Position numbers and translations under genes: made by a program
Source of the DNA: Thermoplasmata archaeon
Lineage (GTDB): Archaea > Thermoplasmatota > DTKX01 > JAHFTX01
Direction: 5' to 3'
Length of the DNA stretch: 64,000 nucleotides
NCBI GenBank assembly: GCA_023265395.1
Contig: JAHFTX010000008.1
Span: 1-64,000, forward strand
Notes under the pieces: model-generated
What the model was told of the DNA's origin: nothing
The model's input: the letters and a program-made list of their open reading frames with translations, nothing else
The model's database searches: none
Shown here: positions 18,101-24,701 of the stretch, in pieces
Position numbering within the stretch: position 1 is the stretch's first letter
Layout: the number at the start of each line of letters is the position of its first letter

Positions 18101-19215
18101 CCGCCGTGTCCAGCGTTGCCGCCCGTCAAGGTGAGGACCACATCGTCCACCGTGGTGTGGAACCCTTGGATCGCGACTCGGATGTCCCCGCCGGAGCCGA
18201 CGTTGTCCGTGACCGTCGCTGCGGTGCCCGCGACCGACCCGCTGCGGCCGCCATTGCCCCCGCTGTAACCGCCGCCGCCCCCACCCGAGCCTGCAGCGCC
18301 CGAGCTCCCCGTGGCGTAGCCCTTACCGCCGTCACCGCCATCGCCCCCATCCCCCCCAATCGCGCCGATGTCATTGTCCTGCATCAGGACCGTCTTGCTG
18401 ATGGCCGAGAGGTTGACATCGCCGCCCTCCCCGACCGAGCCACTGACGGCACCTCCGTTGGAGTAGCCGCCACCCAGCGCCTGGGTCGAGCCCGCGGAAT
18501 TCTGGCCGTTGGCCGCGTCACCAGCCCGCCCGCCGTTGAGCGAGATGTCGCTGTCGACGATGCGGACGGAGCGGTCCTCGAAGGAATCGTTGATCGCGTT
18601 GAGGATGAGCCCCGCGTGACCGCCGGCGGCGACCCAGCCCCCGAGGTTGGCGGTCGTCCACGCCGTGGCGTTGGTCGCCCCCGAGCCTCCTTGCAGCACG
18701 AGAGTGGTGTTGGAGACTTCGATGCCTGCGTCGGCATCGACGTCGATGAGCGCGTCGCCGCCCTGGCTGTGGGCCTTGTCGGCCGCGCCATTGGAGCCCT
18801 TGAGGGTCACCTCTGCGTTCTTGCTGAACACTAGGCGGTAGCCCCACCCGAGGATGCGGGCATCCGCCCCCGTGCTCAACCCACTGAGGTCGATCGTCAC
18901 GGTCCCTCCTTCGACGACGAGAGAACCATCCTCGAGGCTGACGCCGTCGGCGACGAGGGTCCCCTTGACGGTCAGGGTCGCATTCTCGAGGACGGTGACG
19001 AGACCATGGGTCTCGCTGCCGCTGACGGTGTAGGCAGATTCATCGTCCCCGATCACCAGGGGAACCCCCGCACTCCGCGAATCGATGTCCGCTCCCACGG
19101 GAAAGGTCGCACCTGCTCCGCACAAGAGGGCCAGTGCCAGCGAGATCGCGGCAACGCGGGTCGCGAATGCGTTCATCCGACGGGGTAGACCTGTGGGGGG
19201 GACGTGGGGATCCAT
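15103..19215 (-). CDS. Giant glycine-rich repeat surface protein with cadherin-like domains and C-terminal membrane anchor
   Basis: About 1,370 residues from ATG 19215. A signal peptide (hydrophobic ALALLCGAGA) is followed by about 650 residues built from roughly seven modules. Each module alternates an amphipathic beta stretch (GGDVxVxV, xxLTLTGG) with very Gly-rich runs such as GGGGGGGFGGGGGG. Next come a fibronectin-like domain (PPILGPEDGATL) and four or five Ig/cadherin-like domains marked by VNDAP/VNDPP and EDT motifs, a membrane span at about 1293-1318 and a Gln/Arg-rich cytoplasmic tail. A later ATG at 19176 would also leave the signal peptide. The frame is open to 19524, but a TATA box at 19311-19319 makes starts upstream of it impossible. 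Likely an adhesin or cell-surface scaffold. Confidence 0.85.
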   Translation of the reverse strand: MDPHVPPTGLPRRMNAFATRVAAISLALALLCGAGATFPVGADIDSRSAGVPLVIGDDESAYTVSGSETHGLVTVLENATLTVKGTLVADGVSLEDGSLVVEGGTVTIDLSGLSTGADARILGWGYRLVFSKNAEVTLKGSNGAADKAHSQGGDALIDVDADAGIEVSNTTLVLQGGSGATNATAWTTANLGGWVAAGGHAGLILNAINDSFEDRSVRIVDSDISLNGGRAGDAANGQNSAGSTQALGGGYSNGGAVSGSVGEGGDVNLSAISKTVLMQDNDIGAIGGDGGDGGDGGKGYATGSSGAAGSGGGGGGYSGGNGGRSGSVAGTAATVTDNVGSGGDIRVAIQGFHTTVDDVVLTLTGGNAGHGGNGGDGSSIVAYYAGGGGGGGFGGGGGGTYPQGAGGAGTIDSRVAAGGEVWVDVVGGFDLTASGLTVTATGGRGGDGGIGGNGGGTSSNQAYAVGGGGGGGAGGGGAGYYTNGGKATLSQEALAGGNVSINVTASDSLNLHDSAITATGGSAGTGGAGGGSGNNWGGGGGGGIGGGGGTGYACGGQTPGIGTLKDHIGEGGRADIGIGSGGWLEIDTTLLKGRGGTGATIGQPGGANTANGAGGGAGYGGTGGHGGACGVQAHASVLSGDIGFGGDVAVEVSSASALVGTDLQIDATGGTKGVGAPSQPGGGNGGGGGDGYPTQDGTVVIATPRSVPPILGPEDGATLNYDQLTFSWQEVASAFVNGEEAFVSAYQLQVALSDTFDTTVLDVSDIPSTATSYSPAGLVGGILYWRIRAIYTDEGTSGWSAVRLLHHNTPPTQDNDFPALYVKEDTATPSLLDLDGYFFDDLFDANLTYHVTYQADATKLSLVVDDQGVLSAVPKDDFVGTLTFRVSATDPMGLTTEGTTFAIEVTAVNDPPRFLPISDVVVTEDTPYVITVGVYLFDIDDPPSKLQVTTDNPFATVSGLNVTLVYPNEAILTDVLNLTASDGRSQQWRDVNVTVTPVNDAPEAKKLLPITFAEDGSSEFDLSHSGRDEEDGSLSIQWSVSVPDSSLLTASIEGTHLLRIEGVDDRFGSQELTLTVTDSGGLEDSEPLQVTITPVNDGPRVAPIPDQTIDLDGNVQIDLAPKVTDVDDEREALSIYSADAFIFTIDGLTIRLGAPRASRETHHLVELEVSDGLSDTKVTINLTIRFPPTFTTPIPTITIVAGDKGESVDLSGFVTDYDQQKGVPLTFVVVARDLSGVSASAPVGVLQVSASANAGAQSGALDITATDSDGKTATTTVKVVVRVPAGGFGGGGGTSALLLGGIGLIAALAVAALVLMRRRRTPPAAAPMPQRPLTEAEQAYHALRQQEAQLARAMQQRQEQFRQGRPPGSR

Positions 19216-19310
19216 GCGGGTGACTCCAGATGCGCGCACCCTGGGGCATTCGGCAAGATTCGGGTTGCTACCAGGGCCGGTAACGCTGGGGCAATTGAGC
19301 TGAACGAAGC

Positions 19311-19320
19311 TACATATATG
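19311..19320. promoter_or_regulatory. Near-palindromic TATA element between divergent genes
   Basis: TACATATATG lies in the gap between the minus-strand surface protein (ATG 19215) and the plus-strand thiolase-like gene. It reads as a TATA box in both directions. Either leader would be tens of bases long. No other strong TATA box is visible in this gap. Confidence 0.45.
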
Positions 19321-19465
19321 CTCTGGTCTCGGTCTCGAAGGCCCTCCAGTCGGGGAGCGCCACCTGCAGTTGGAGAGCGTCAAGCGGATAGTGCAGATGA
19401 CGGAGGGGATGGCCGTAGGATCGATTGGAGGCCCCGACACCAATCCGCTACCGGCACCCGGGAGG

Positions 19466-20614
19466 GTGTGGCGCCCCTCGTACAGGGTTTTCCTCCAGGG
19501 CGGGGCGATGACCCGCTTTGGCAAGCGGCCCGAGTCGTTGCTGGGGATCGCCCGGGCCGCTACTGATTCACTGCTCGCCGCAACCGACGCCCGACCAGAC
19601 TACCTGCTCGTCTCAAACTTCAATGCCGAGCAGTTCTGCGGCCTGAGCAACCTGCCCTTGCGCATCGCTTCACACCAGGGGCTGCCGTCCCTCCCCGGCG
19701 CCCGGGTCGAGGCGACCAGCGCCAGCGGGGGAGCGGCAGTGCAACAGGGCGCCGCGCTCATCGGCGCAGGACTTGCCCAGCAGGTGTTGGTGGTTGGCGT
19801 AGAGAAGATGACCCACGTTCCGACCGCCACCGCCACCGCCATCCTTGGCCAGGTGCTGCACCCTTCGGAGGTCGCCGCAGGGCTGTCGATGCCGGCGGTC
19901 GCTGCGGTCGCGACGCGCCTCTGGCTGACCACAGTTCCAGGAGCGTCCATGGCCGCGCTCAGCGCGGTCGCGACGAAGAATCACGCCAACGCGGTGCACA
20001 ACCCCTTCGCTCATTTCCAGACGGCGCTCGGTCCGCAGGACCTGGCCTCCAGTCCGCTGGTCGCCGAGCCGCTGCGCCGACATGACTGCGCCCCCCTGTC
20101 CGATGGCGCTGCGACCCTGCTCCTGGGCGCCGACTCCTCCGATGTCGAGGTGGTGGGCATGGGGGCCGCCAGCCAACCGCTGGCCCTCGCCGACCGGCCA
20201 TCGCCACTGGAGGGCAAGGCCACCGCTGTTGCGGGGGGCGCTGCCCTTGCACAGGCGGGGCGAGAGGCCTCGCAGGTCGAGGTCGCCGAGATTCATGACG
20301 CCTTCACCATACTCGAACTCCTCTCCCTCGAGGACCTTGGGCTGCTCCCCAAAGGCACAGCTCACGAAGCGACGCTCGAGGGCATCACATCGATCGATGG
20401 GCGGCTTCCGACCAACCCCAGCGGGGGCCTCAAGGCACGGGGACATCCGATCGGGGCCAGTGGCGTCGCGCAGGTCATCGAGGTCGCCGCGCAGTTGCGC
20501 GGCGAGTGCGGTGGGCGGCAAGTGGGCAAGGGTCGTCGTCCGAACCTTGGCCTGGCCCATGCCATCGGGGGTTTTGGTGCCGCCAGCACGGTCACCCTGC
20601 TCGCGCGCCGCTAG
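19466..20614 (+). CDS. Thiolase-superfamily protein (archaeal acetoacetyl-CoA thiolase/SCP-x type) with Ser at the catalytic Cys position
   Basis: About 382 residues from GTG 19466; starts at 19409 (ATG) or 19370 (TTG) are possible, but the family N-terminus (here RVFLQGGAMTRFGKRPES) favours the shorter form. Motifs: EATSASGGAA around residue 85, HDAF with H277, and NPSGGLKARGHPIGASG with H327. Active relatives have Cys in the first motif (usually CASGG or CSTGS); here it is Ser (AGC). In archaea, enzymes of this family condense two acetyl-CoA for the mevalonate pathway and are usually encoded beside HMG-CoA synthase and a DUF35 protein, neither of which is present here. The protein may therefore be inactive as a thiolase or have another role. 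Confidence 0.8.
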   Translation: MWRPSYRVFLQGGAMTRFGKRPESLLGIARAATDSLLAATDARPDYLLVSNFNAEQFCGLSNLPLRIASHQGLPSLPGARVEATSASGGAAVQQGAALIGAGLAQQVLVVGVEKMTHVPTATATAILGQVLHPSEVAAGLSMPAVAAVATRLWLTTVPGASMAALSAVATKNHANAVHNPFAHFQTALGPQDLASSPLVAEPLRRHDCAPLSDGAATLLLGADSSDVEVVGMGAASQPLALADRPSPLEGKATAVAGGAALAQAGREASQVEVAEIHDAFTILELLSLEDLGLLPKGTAHEATLEGITSIDGRLPTNPSGGLKARGHPIGASGVAQVIEVAAQLRGECGGRQVGKGRRPNLGLAHAIGGFGAASTVTLLARR

Positions 20615-20625
20615 TGCAGGGTCAC

Positions 20626-20632
20626 CTTTATC
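20626..20632 (+). promoter_or_regulatory. TATA box of the PHP gene
   Basis: CTTTATC directly after the thiolase-like gene. Its first base is 31 bases before the GTG at 20657, which fits a leaderless transcript. Confidence 0.45.
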
Positions 20633-20656
20633 GCCCCGCCCGGGCGAGTGAGTCTC

Positions 20657-21316
20657 GTGCGCATCGACCTGCACAGCCACACCCAGTACTCGCCCGATTC
20701 AACATCCCCCGTGCACGAGGTGCTCCAGGCGGCGCGCAAGTCAGGCCTCGATGGGATCGCGATCACCGACCACAACGCGATCGAAGGGAGCCTCAAGGCG
20801 GTGGAGATTGCTTCGGGGCTGCTGGTGGTCCCGGCTGTCGAGGTCTCCACAACAGAGGGTCATCTGATTGGTCTGGGGGTGCGCACCATCATCCGAGCGG
20901 GTCTGAGCGTCGTCGAAACCGCAGAGCAGATCCGGGCCCAGGGCGGGTTGCCCATCGCCGCCCACCCTTGGAGGCGTCGAACCGGGATGGGTCCCCAGGG
21001 CATCAGCGCCGCGCATATCGAGGTCATCGAGACCTTCAACGCCCGCACCTGGTCACGCAACAACGCGCAGGCGTTGCGGTTTGCCCAAGAGGGTCATCAA
21101 GGACAAAGCGGTGGGAGTGACGCCCACACGATCGAGGAGGTCGGGGCCGGCTACGTCGAGCTCCCATATCCTGTGTCGGATGCCGACACGCTCATCGAGG
21201 CGCTTCGGAAGGGGGACGGGCAGGGCCGGGGAGTCCAACGGGGCATGGGTGCCGTCGCCACCACGACCTCCTTCAATGTCGGCCGGTGGCTAAGGCGCGG
21301 CGGGAAGAATATCTGA
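20657..21316 (+). CDS. PHP-domain metal-dependent phosphoesterase
   Basis: About 219 residues. Metal-binding PHP motifs are in order: DLHSHTQYSPDS at the N-terminus, ITDHNAIEG, AAHPWRR, and GSDAHTIEE near the end. Proteins of this size and layout are COG0613-type phosphoesterases acting on small phosphorylated metabolites or nucleotides; the substrate cannot be told from sequence. GTG 20657 (MRIDLHSH) is preferred over GTG 20648 because it fits the TATA spacing and the usual family start. The gene precedes TBP on the same strand but is separated by its own promoter region. Confidence 0.85.
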   Translation: MRIDLHSHTQYSPDSTSPVHEVLQAARKSGLDGIAITDHNAIEGSLKAVEIASGLLVVPAVEVSTTEGHLIGLGVRTIIRAGLSVVETAEQIRAQGGLPIAAHPWRRRTGMGPQGISAAHIEVIETFNARTWSRNNAQALRFAQEGHQGQSGGSDAHTIEEVGAGYVELPYPVSDADTLIEALRKGDGQGRGVQRGMGAVATTTSFNVGRWLRRGGKNI

Positions 21317-21363
21317 GCCTGTCACATGCCCGAGGTCCCTGGGCCACTTCGCTTTTAAGGTTC

Positions 21364-21371
21364 TTTAAATA
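21364..21371 (+). promoter_or_regulatory. Upstream TATA box of the TBP gene
   Basis: TTTAAATA in an AT-rich stretch after the PHP gene. It would start transcription near 21395, leaving a leader of about 45 bases before the GTG of the TBP gene. Confidence 0.55.
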
Positions 21372-21421
21372 CTCACCCATAAAGCAGGCCATTTGGCCGC
21401 CGTGAGCGGGTTGGTCTATGC

Positions 21422-21429
21422 TTATATAC
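21422..21429 (+). promoter_or_regulatory. Second TATA-like element close to the TBP start codon (possible autoregulatory site)
   Basis: TTATATAC begins only 18 bases before the GTG at 21440, so a transcript from it would begin inside the coding region, where no suitable start codon is visible. It could instead be a site where TBP binds and blocks its own transcription. This role is inferred from position only. Confidence 0.35.
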
Positions 21430-21439
21430 TGGTAGCAGG

Positions 21440-22015
21440 GTGGCGGGAAAGGGGATCGACCTGCCGAACCCTACCATCAAGATTGAGAACGTGGTCGCTT
21501 CGACTGCGCTGGGCAGCGCGCTTGACCTTCAGACCATCGCATTGTCGCTGGTTGACGCCGAGTACGAGCCCGAACAGTTTCCCGGGCTCATCTACCGGAT
21601 GAAGAAGCCCAAGACCGCCACCTTGATCTTCCGAAGCGGCAAGGTCGTCTGCACCGGTGGTAAGTCCTTGCTGGACGTCCAGACGGCGATCGCCCATGTG
21701 ATCACGGAGATCGAGAAGGCTGGTATCTCCGTCAACCGCAACCCCGAGATCATCATCCAGAACATCGTCGCCAGCGCTGACCTGGGCTCGAAGATCAACC
21801 TCAACGCCATCGCCATCAGTCTCGGCCTCGACAAGGTCGAGTACGAGCCCGAACAGTTCCCCGGCCTCGTCTACCGTCTCGACCACCCCAAGGTGGTCCT
21901 GCTCCTCTTCGGCAGCGGGAAGCTCGTCTGCACCGGGGCCAAGAAGCCCTCCGATGTCGACGAGGCCGTCGACAAGATCACCATCGAGCTACGCGACGCG
22001 GGCCTGCTCCAGTAG
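21440..22015 (+). CDS. tbp: TATA-box binding protein (TBP)
   Basis: About 191 residues made of two direct repeats of roughly 90 residues, the saddle fold of TBP. Each repeat carries the paired signature: NVVASTALGS and NIVASADLGS, then EYEPEQFPGL, then a basic strand and KVVCTGGKS / KLVCTGAKK. It recruits TFB and RNA polymerase to TATA promoters. The GTG at 21440 is the only plausible start; a stop lies just upstream in frame. The protein is short at both ends, as in most archaeal TBPs, without the acidic tail seen in some. Confidence 0.97.
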   Translation: MAGKGIDLPNPTIKIENVVASTALGSALDLQTIALSLVDAEYEPEQFPGLIYRMKKPKTATLIFRSGKVVCTGGKSLLDVQTAIAHVITEIEKAGISVNRNPEIIIQNIVASADLGSKINLNAIAISLGLDKVEYEPEQFPGLVYRLDHPKVVLLLFGSGKLVCTGAKKPSDVDEAVDKITIELRDAGLLQ

Positions 22016-22063
22016 TCTTGTGCGCAGCACGCGCGCGGGCCCTCGCTCGCAGGAGGGTTCGTC

Positions 22064-22921
22064 ATGGGCCGCACGCCACTGGATGGGTATGACGGGCCAG
22101 TCCTCGACAACCACTTCCACCTCGACGACGCGGGGGCAAACGTCGCAGCTGCCGCGGAGTTCCAGCGGGCTGGCGGCACCCACCTGCTGCTGGTGCACAA
22201 GCCTTCATGGCACGAGGTGGACCGCCCCACACTCGAGGAGAGCTACGCAGCGACGATCCGCATGGCGGGACGGCTTCGGGCCGAACTCGGATTGGTCGTC
22301 GGCGTGTGCCTTGGCCCGCATCCGGCCTTCGTCTCCGTCCTGCGGGACCGGCTGAGCCTCCAGGAGCGCAGGGCGTTCCTGAGGATGGGCGTCGAGCTGG
22401 CGGCGCAGTACGTCCAGGAAGGGGAGGCTGTCGCCATCGGCGAGGTCGGCCGTCCGCACTATCCCGTCCCTGCGGAGGAGCAGGCGCTCTCGGAGGAGGC
22501 GCTGCTGCTGGCGGCGCAGCGCGCCAAAGAGGTCGAATGCCCACTGATCCTGCATACGGAGGAGGCCAGCGCCCAGACCTACGCCTTCCTTGCGCAGATC
22601 GCCGACGCGGCGGGATTGCCCCGCGCCCGCATGGTCAAGCACTTCGCCGGCCCACAAGTGCTGCCGGAGGAGAACCTCGGCCTGCTGCCCTCGGTCCTGG
22701 CGTCACGTCAGAACGTCGACGCTGCAGCGGACAAGAGCGATCGCTTCCTGCTGGAGACCGACTACCTCGACGACCCGAGACGGCCCGGAGCGGTACTCGG
22801 GCCGCGCAGCGTCCCCAAGGCCTGCGCGCGGTTGCTGGCGCGCGGATGGGATTCCGAGCGCTTGTGCCGACTCCATCTGCAGGGGATCAATGGCCTCTAC
22901 CGCCTGCCCCCGGGGCGTTGA
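22064..22921 (+). CDS. TatD-like TIM-barrel metal-dependent hydrolase
   Basis: About 285 residues. Metal-binding motif DNHFHLDD near residue 15-22, GEVGRPHY in the middle, LILHTEEAS, MVKHF, and a late LLETDYLDD match the predicted hydrolase group (COG1099) related to TatD nucleases. The substrate is unknown. The ATG at 22064 is preceded by AGGAGG at 22051-22056 with good spacing, so a leadered, Shine-Dalgarno-type start is clear. It follows TBP by 48 bases on the same strand and may be cotranscribed. Confidence 0.82.
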   Translation: MGRTPLDGYDGPVLDNHFHLDDAGANVAAAAEFQRAGGTHLLLVHKPSWHEVDRPTLEESYAATIRMAGRLRAELGLVVGVCLGPHPAFVSVLRDRLSLQERRAFLRMGVELAAQYVQEGEAVAIGEVGRPHYPVPAEEQALSEEALLLAAQRAKEVECPLILHTEEASAQTYAFLAQIADAAGLPRARMVKHFAGPQVLPEENLGLLPSVLASRQNVDAAADKSDRFLLETDYLDDPRRPGAVLGPRSVPKACARLLARGWDSERLCRLHLQGINGLYRLPPGR

Positions 22922-22927
22922 GGCCAC

Positions 22928-23656
22928 CTACGTGGTGGGCGGGGTCAGCTTGGCCAAGAAGGCGCCCAGGGCATCGCCGTCGATCTCCTGGTAGCCGCCG
23001 TCGGTCGAGAGCACGGCCAGCTCGAGGTTGTCGACGGTCAAGTCCTCATCGTACTGGTCAGCGATGGCATGGAGGGCTAGCTCGATCGCCTCGTCCTTGG
23101 TCAGTCCCTTGTGCCAGTGCACCTCGAGGTAGGCCTGTACCTTGGCGGTACCTCGGCCTATCCCCCCCGCGTAGATGGACCGGTAGGCACCGCTGGGGTC
23201 GGTCTCAAAGAGCGCCGGCACCCCTGCGTCGATCCCGCAGATCAGGAGCGCAGCCCCAAAGGGGCGAACGCCACCGTGTTGGGTGTAGCCTTGCTTGACC
23301 TCGCAGATTGCCCGGGCGAGCATGCCCACAGGGAGCTCCTCGCTGTAGCGGATGCGGTTGTTCTGGCACTCGACCCGGGCGATGTCGATGAGCACACGGC
23401 TATCGGCCACCAGCCCGCTGCTGGCGACGGCGATGTGCTGGTCGATCACATACAGCTTCTTGGTGTGTGCCGGCTCGATGAGGCGCGAGTGAATCCGCCG
23501 CTCGGCCAGGAGCACGACGCCATTGTCATAGAGGACGCCCAAGGCGGTCGCCCCGCGCTTGACCGATTCGCGGGCGTACTCGACCTGGAAGATCCGGCCC
23601 TCAGGAGAGATGATGGTGATGCCGAAGTCGTAGTCCTGGTCTTCGTGCTCGGGCAT
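22928..23656 (-). CDS. psmA: 20S proteasome alpha subunit
   Basis: About 242 residues. The N-terminus DYDFGITIISPEGRIFQVEY is the alpha-subunit signature (gate YD motif and FQVEYA); AIAVASSGLVADSR and RPFGAALLICG are also typical. Alpha subunits form the outer rings that gate the core particle and dock unfolding ATPases. No beta subunit gene is in the window. The frame is open to 23731, but ATG 23656 lies 32 bases after the first base of a strong TATA box, so a leaderless start is chosen. Tail-to-tail with the TatD-like gene, 6 bases apart. Confidence 0.95.
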   Translation of the reverse strand: MPEHEDQDYDFGITIISPEGRIFQVEYARESVKRGATALGVLYDNGVVLLAERRIHSRLIEPAHTKKLYVIDQHIAVASSGLVADSRVLIDIARVECQNNRIRYSEELPVGMLARAICEVKQGYTQHGGVRPFGAALLICGIDAGVPALFETDPSGAYRSIYAGGIGRGTAKVQAYLEVHWHKGLTKDEAIELALHAIADQYDEDLTVDNLELAVLSTDGGYQEIDGDALGAFLAKLTPPTT

Positions 23657-23679
23657 CGAAGCGCCGACGGCACCGGTGC

Positions 23680-23688
23680 TATATAAAA
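23680..23688. promoter_or_regulatory. Bidirectional TATA box between psmA and the histidine operon
   Basis: Reads TATATAAAA on the plus strand and TTTTATATA on the minus strand. On the minus strand it is ideally spaced (32 bases) for leaderless psmA. On the plus strand it would start the his transcript near 23710. No other good TATA box precedes hisG. Confidence 0.55.
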
Positions 23689-23761
23689 GGCCATCGTGGA
23701 GCCCGCAGCTCTGCCGAGCCTGGGCCACCATGGCGCTCCCCGATGGGCCGCTCCGGGCACA

Positions 23762-23787
23762 ACCGGCCGAGGGCCGGTGGTCTTTTT
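23762..23787 (+). promoter_or_regulatory. Hairpin plus T-tract in the his operon leader (possible attenuator)
   Basis: A perfect 7-bp stem (ACCGGCC at 23762-23768, GGCCGGT at 23772-23778) with a 3-base loop is followed by a T-rich run (TCTTTTTT at 23780-23787), 21 bases before hisG. If the his transcript starts near 23710, this lies within the leader and could cause termination. No His-rich leader peptide is visible. Confidence 0.4.
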
Positions 23788-23808
23788 TGGTGGTCGAGAG
23801 GTGTGGCG

Positions 23809-24678
23809 ATGATGCACCTGCGGATTGCGGTCCCCAACAAGGGTCGGCTGGCCACTCCCGCCATCGAGTTGCTCAAGGCCATCGGCCTGCCCCTAGAGGA
23901 GAGCGTGCTTACCGACCGAAAGCTCCTGGCCAAGGTGGGCAAAGGGCAGACCGTGCTGCTGGCCCGTGCGGCGGACATCCCCCAGTATGTCGCCGGCGGG
24001 GCGGCCGATGTCGGGATCACGGGGGTCGACCTCCTCGAGGAATCGGCCGCGGCAGTCGAGAGACTTCAGCCGCTGGGCTTTGGGCGCTGCCGTCTGGACG
24101 TCGCGGTCCCCCAGGACTCGCCGATCACCACCCTCACGCAGATCCCCCCAGGCTCGGTGGTCGCGACCTCCTTCCCTGCGGTCGTCGAGCGGCATTTCGC
24201 TGCTGCGGGACTGCCCGTGACGGTACGCACCGTCAGCGGGGCGACCGAGGTCACCACCCACATCGGGGTCGCTGACCTGATAGTCGATCTGACGGCCAGC
24301 GGGACGACCCTGCAGCAGAACCAACTCCGGGAGATCGGCACGATCCTCCAAAGTGAGGCGGTGCTCGTGGGCAACCCGACCTTCGTCGCAGCCCACGCGT
24401 CCGAAGTCGCCGAGCTGACCGCCACCATCCGTTCGGTCCTCGATGCCCGCCTGAGGCGCTACCTGATGGCAAACGTCCCCCGGGCACGCCTCGAAGCGGT
24501 GCGAGAGGTGCTGCCTGGACTGGACGGGCCGACGGTGATGGATCTGATGGGCCGCCCCGACTGGGTCGCGATTCACGCCGTCGCGGGTGAGCGCGAGGTC
24601 AATGGAATCGTCGCTGCGTTGCGCTCTCTGGGAGCGACGGGTATCCTGGTGATGCCCATCGAGCGGATGGTCCCGTAA
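23809..24678 (+). CDS. hisG: ATP phosphoribosyltransferase, long form
   Basis: First step of histidine biosynthesis: joins ATP and PRPP. About 289 residues, the long form with a C-terminal regulatory ACT-like domain, so no HisZ partner is needed. Motifs: AVPNKGRLATPAIELL at the N-terminus, DVGITGVDLLEE, and VADLIVDLTASGTTL in the PRPP-binding region. The C-terminal part (VLPGLDGPTVMDL onward) fits the regulatory domain through which histidine inhibits. ATG 23809 has GAGAGGTG upstream. Head of hisG-D-C-H-A-B. Confidence 0.95.
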   Translation: MMHLRIAVPNKGRLATPAIELLKAIGLPLEESVLTDRKLLAKVGKGQTVLLARAADIPQYVAGGAADVGITGVDLLEESAAAVERLQPLGFGRCRLDVAVPQDSPITTLTQIPPGSVVATSFPAVVERHFAAAGLPVTVRTVSGATEVTTHIGVADLIVDLTASGTTLQQNQLREIGTILQSEAVLVGNPTFVAAHASEVAELTATIRSVLDARLRRYLMANVPRARLEAVREVLPGLDGPTVMDLMGRPDWVAIHAVAGEREVNGIVAALRSLGATGILVMPIERMVP

Positions 24679-24701
24679 GGACGGGGCCAGGAGCCGAGTG
24701 G

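Noticed and set aside
17150..18830. Regular DNA repeats that look array-like
   Set aside because: The periodicity comes from glycine codons in a coding sequence; there are no identical repeats separated by unique spacers, so this is not a CRISPR array.
17314..18834. 506-codon plus-strand open frame opposite the glycine-rich protein
   Set aside because: An Ala/Thr/Asp-rich shadow produced by reading Gly codons in reverse; no signal peptide, no motif, no promoter.
23700..23808. His-rich leader peptide for classical attenuation
   Set aside because: The short frame from the ATG near 23730 contains no run of His codons and does not end before the hairpin.
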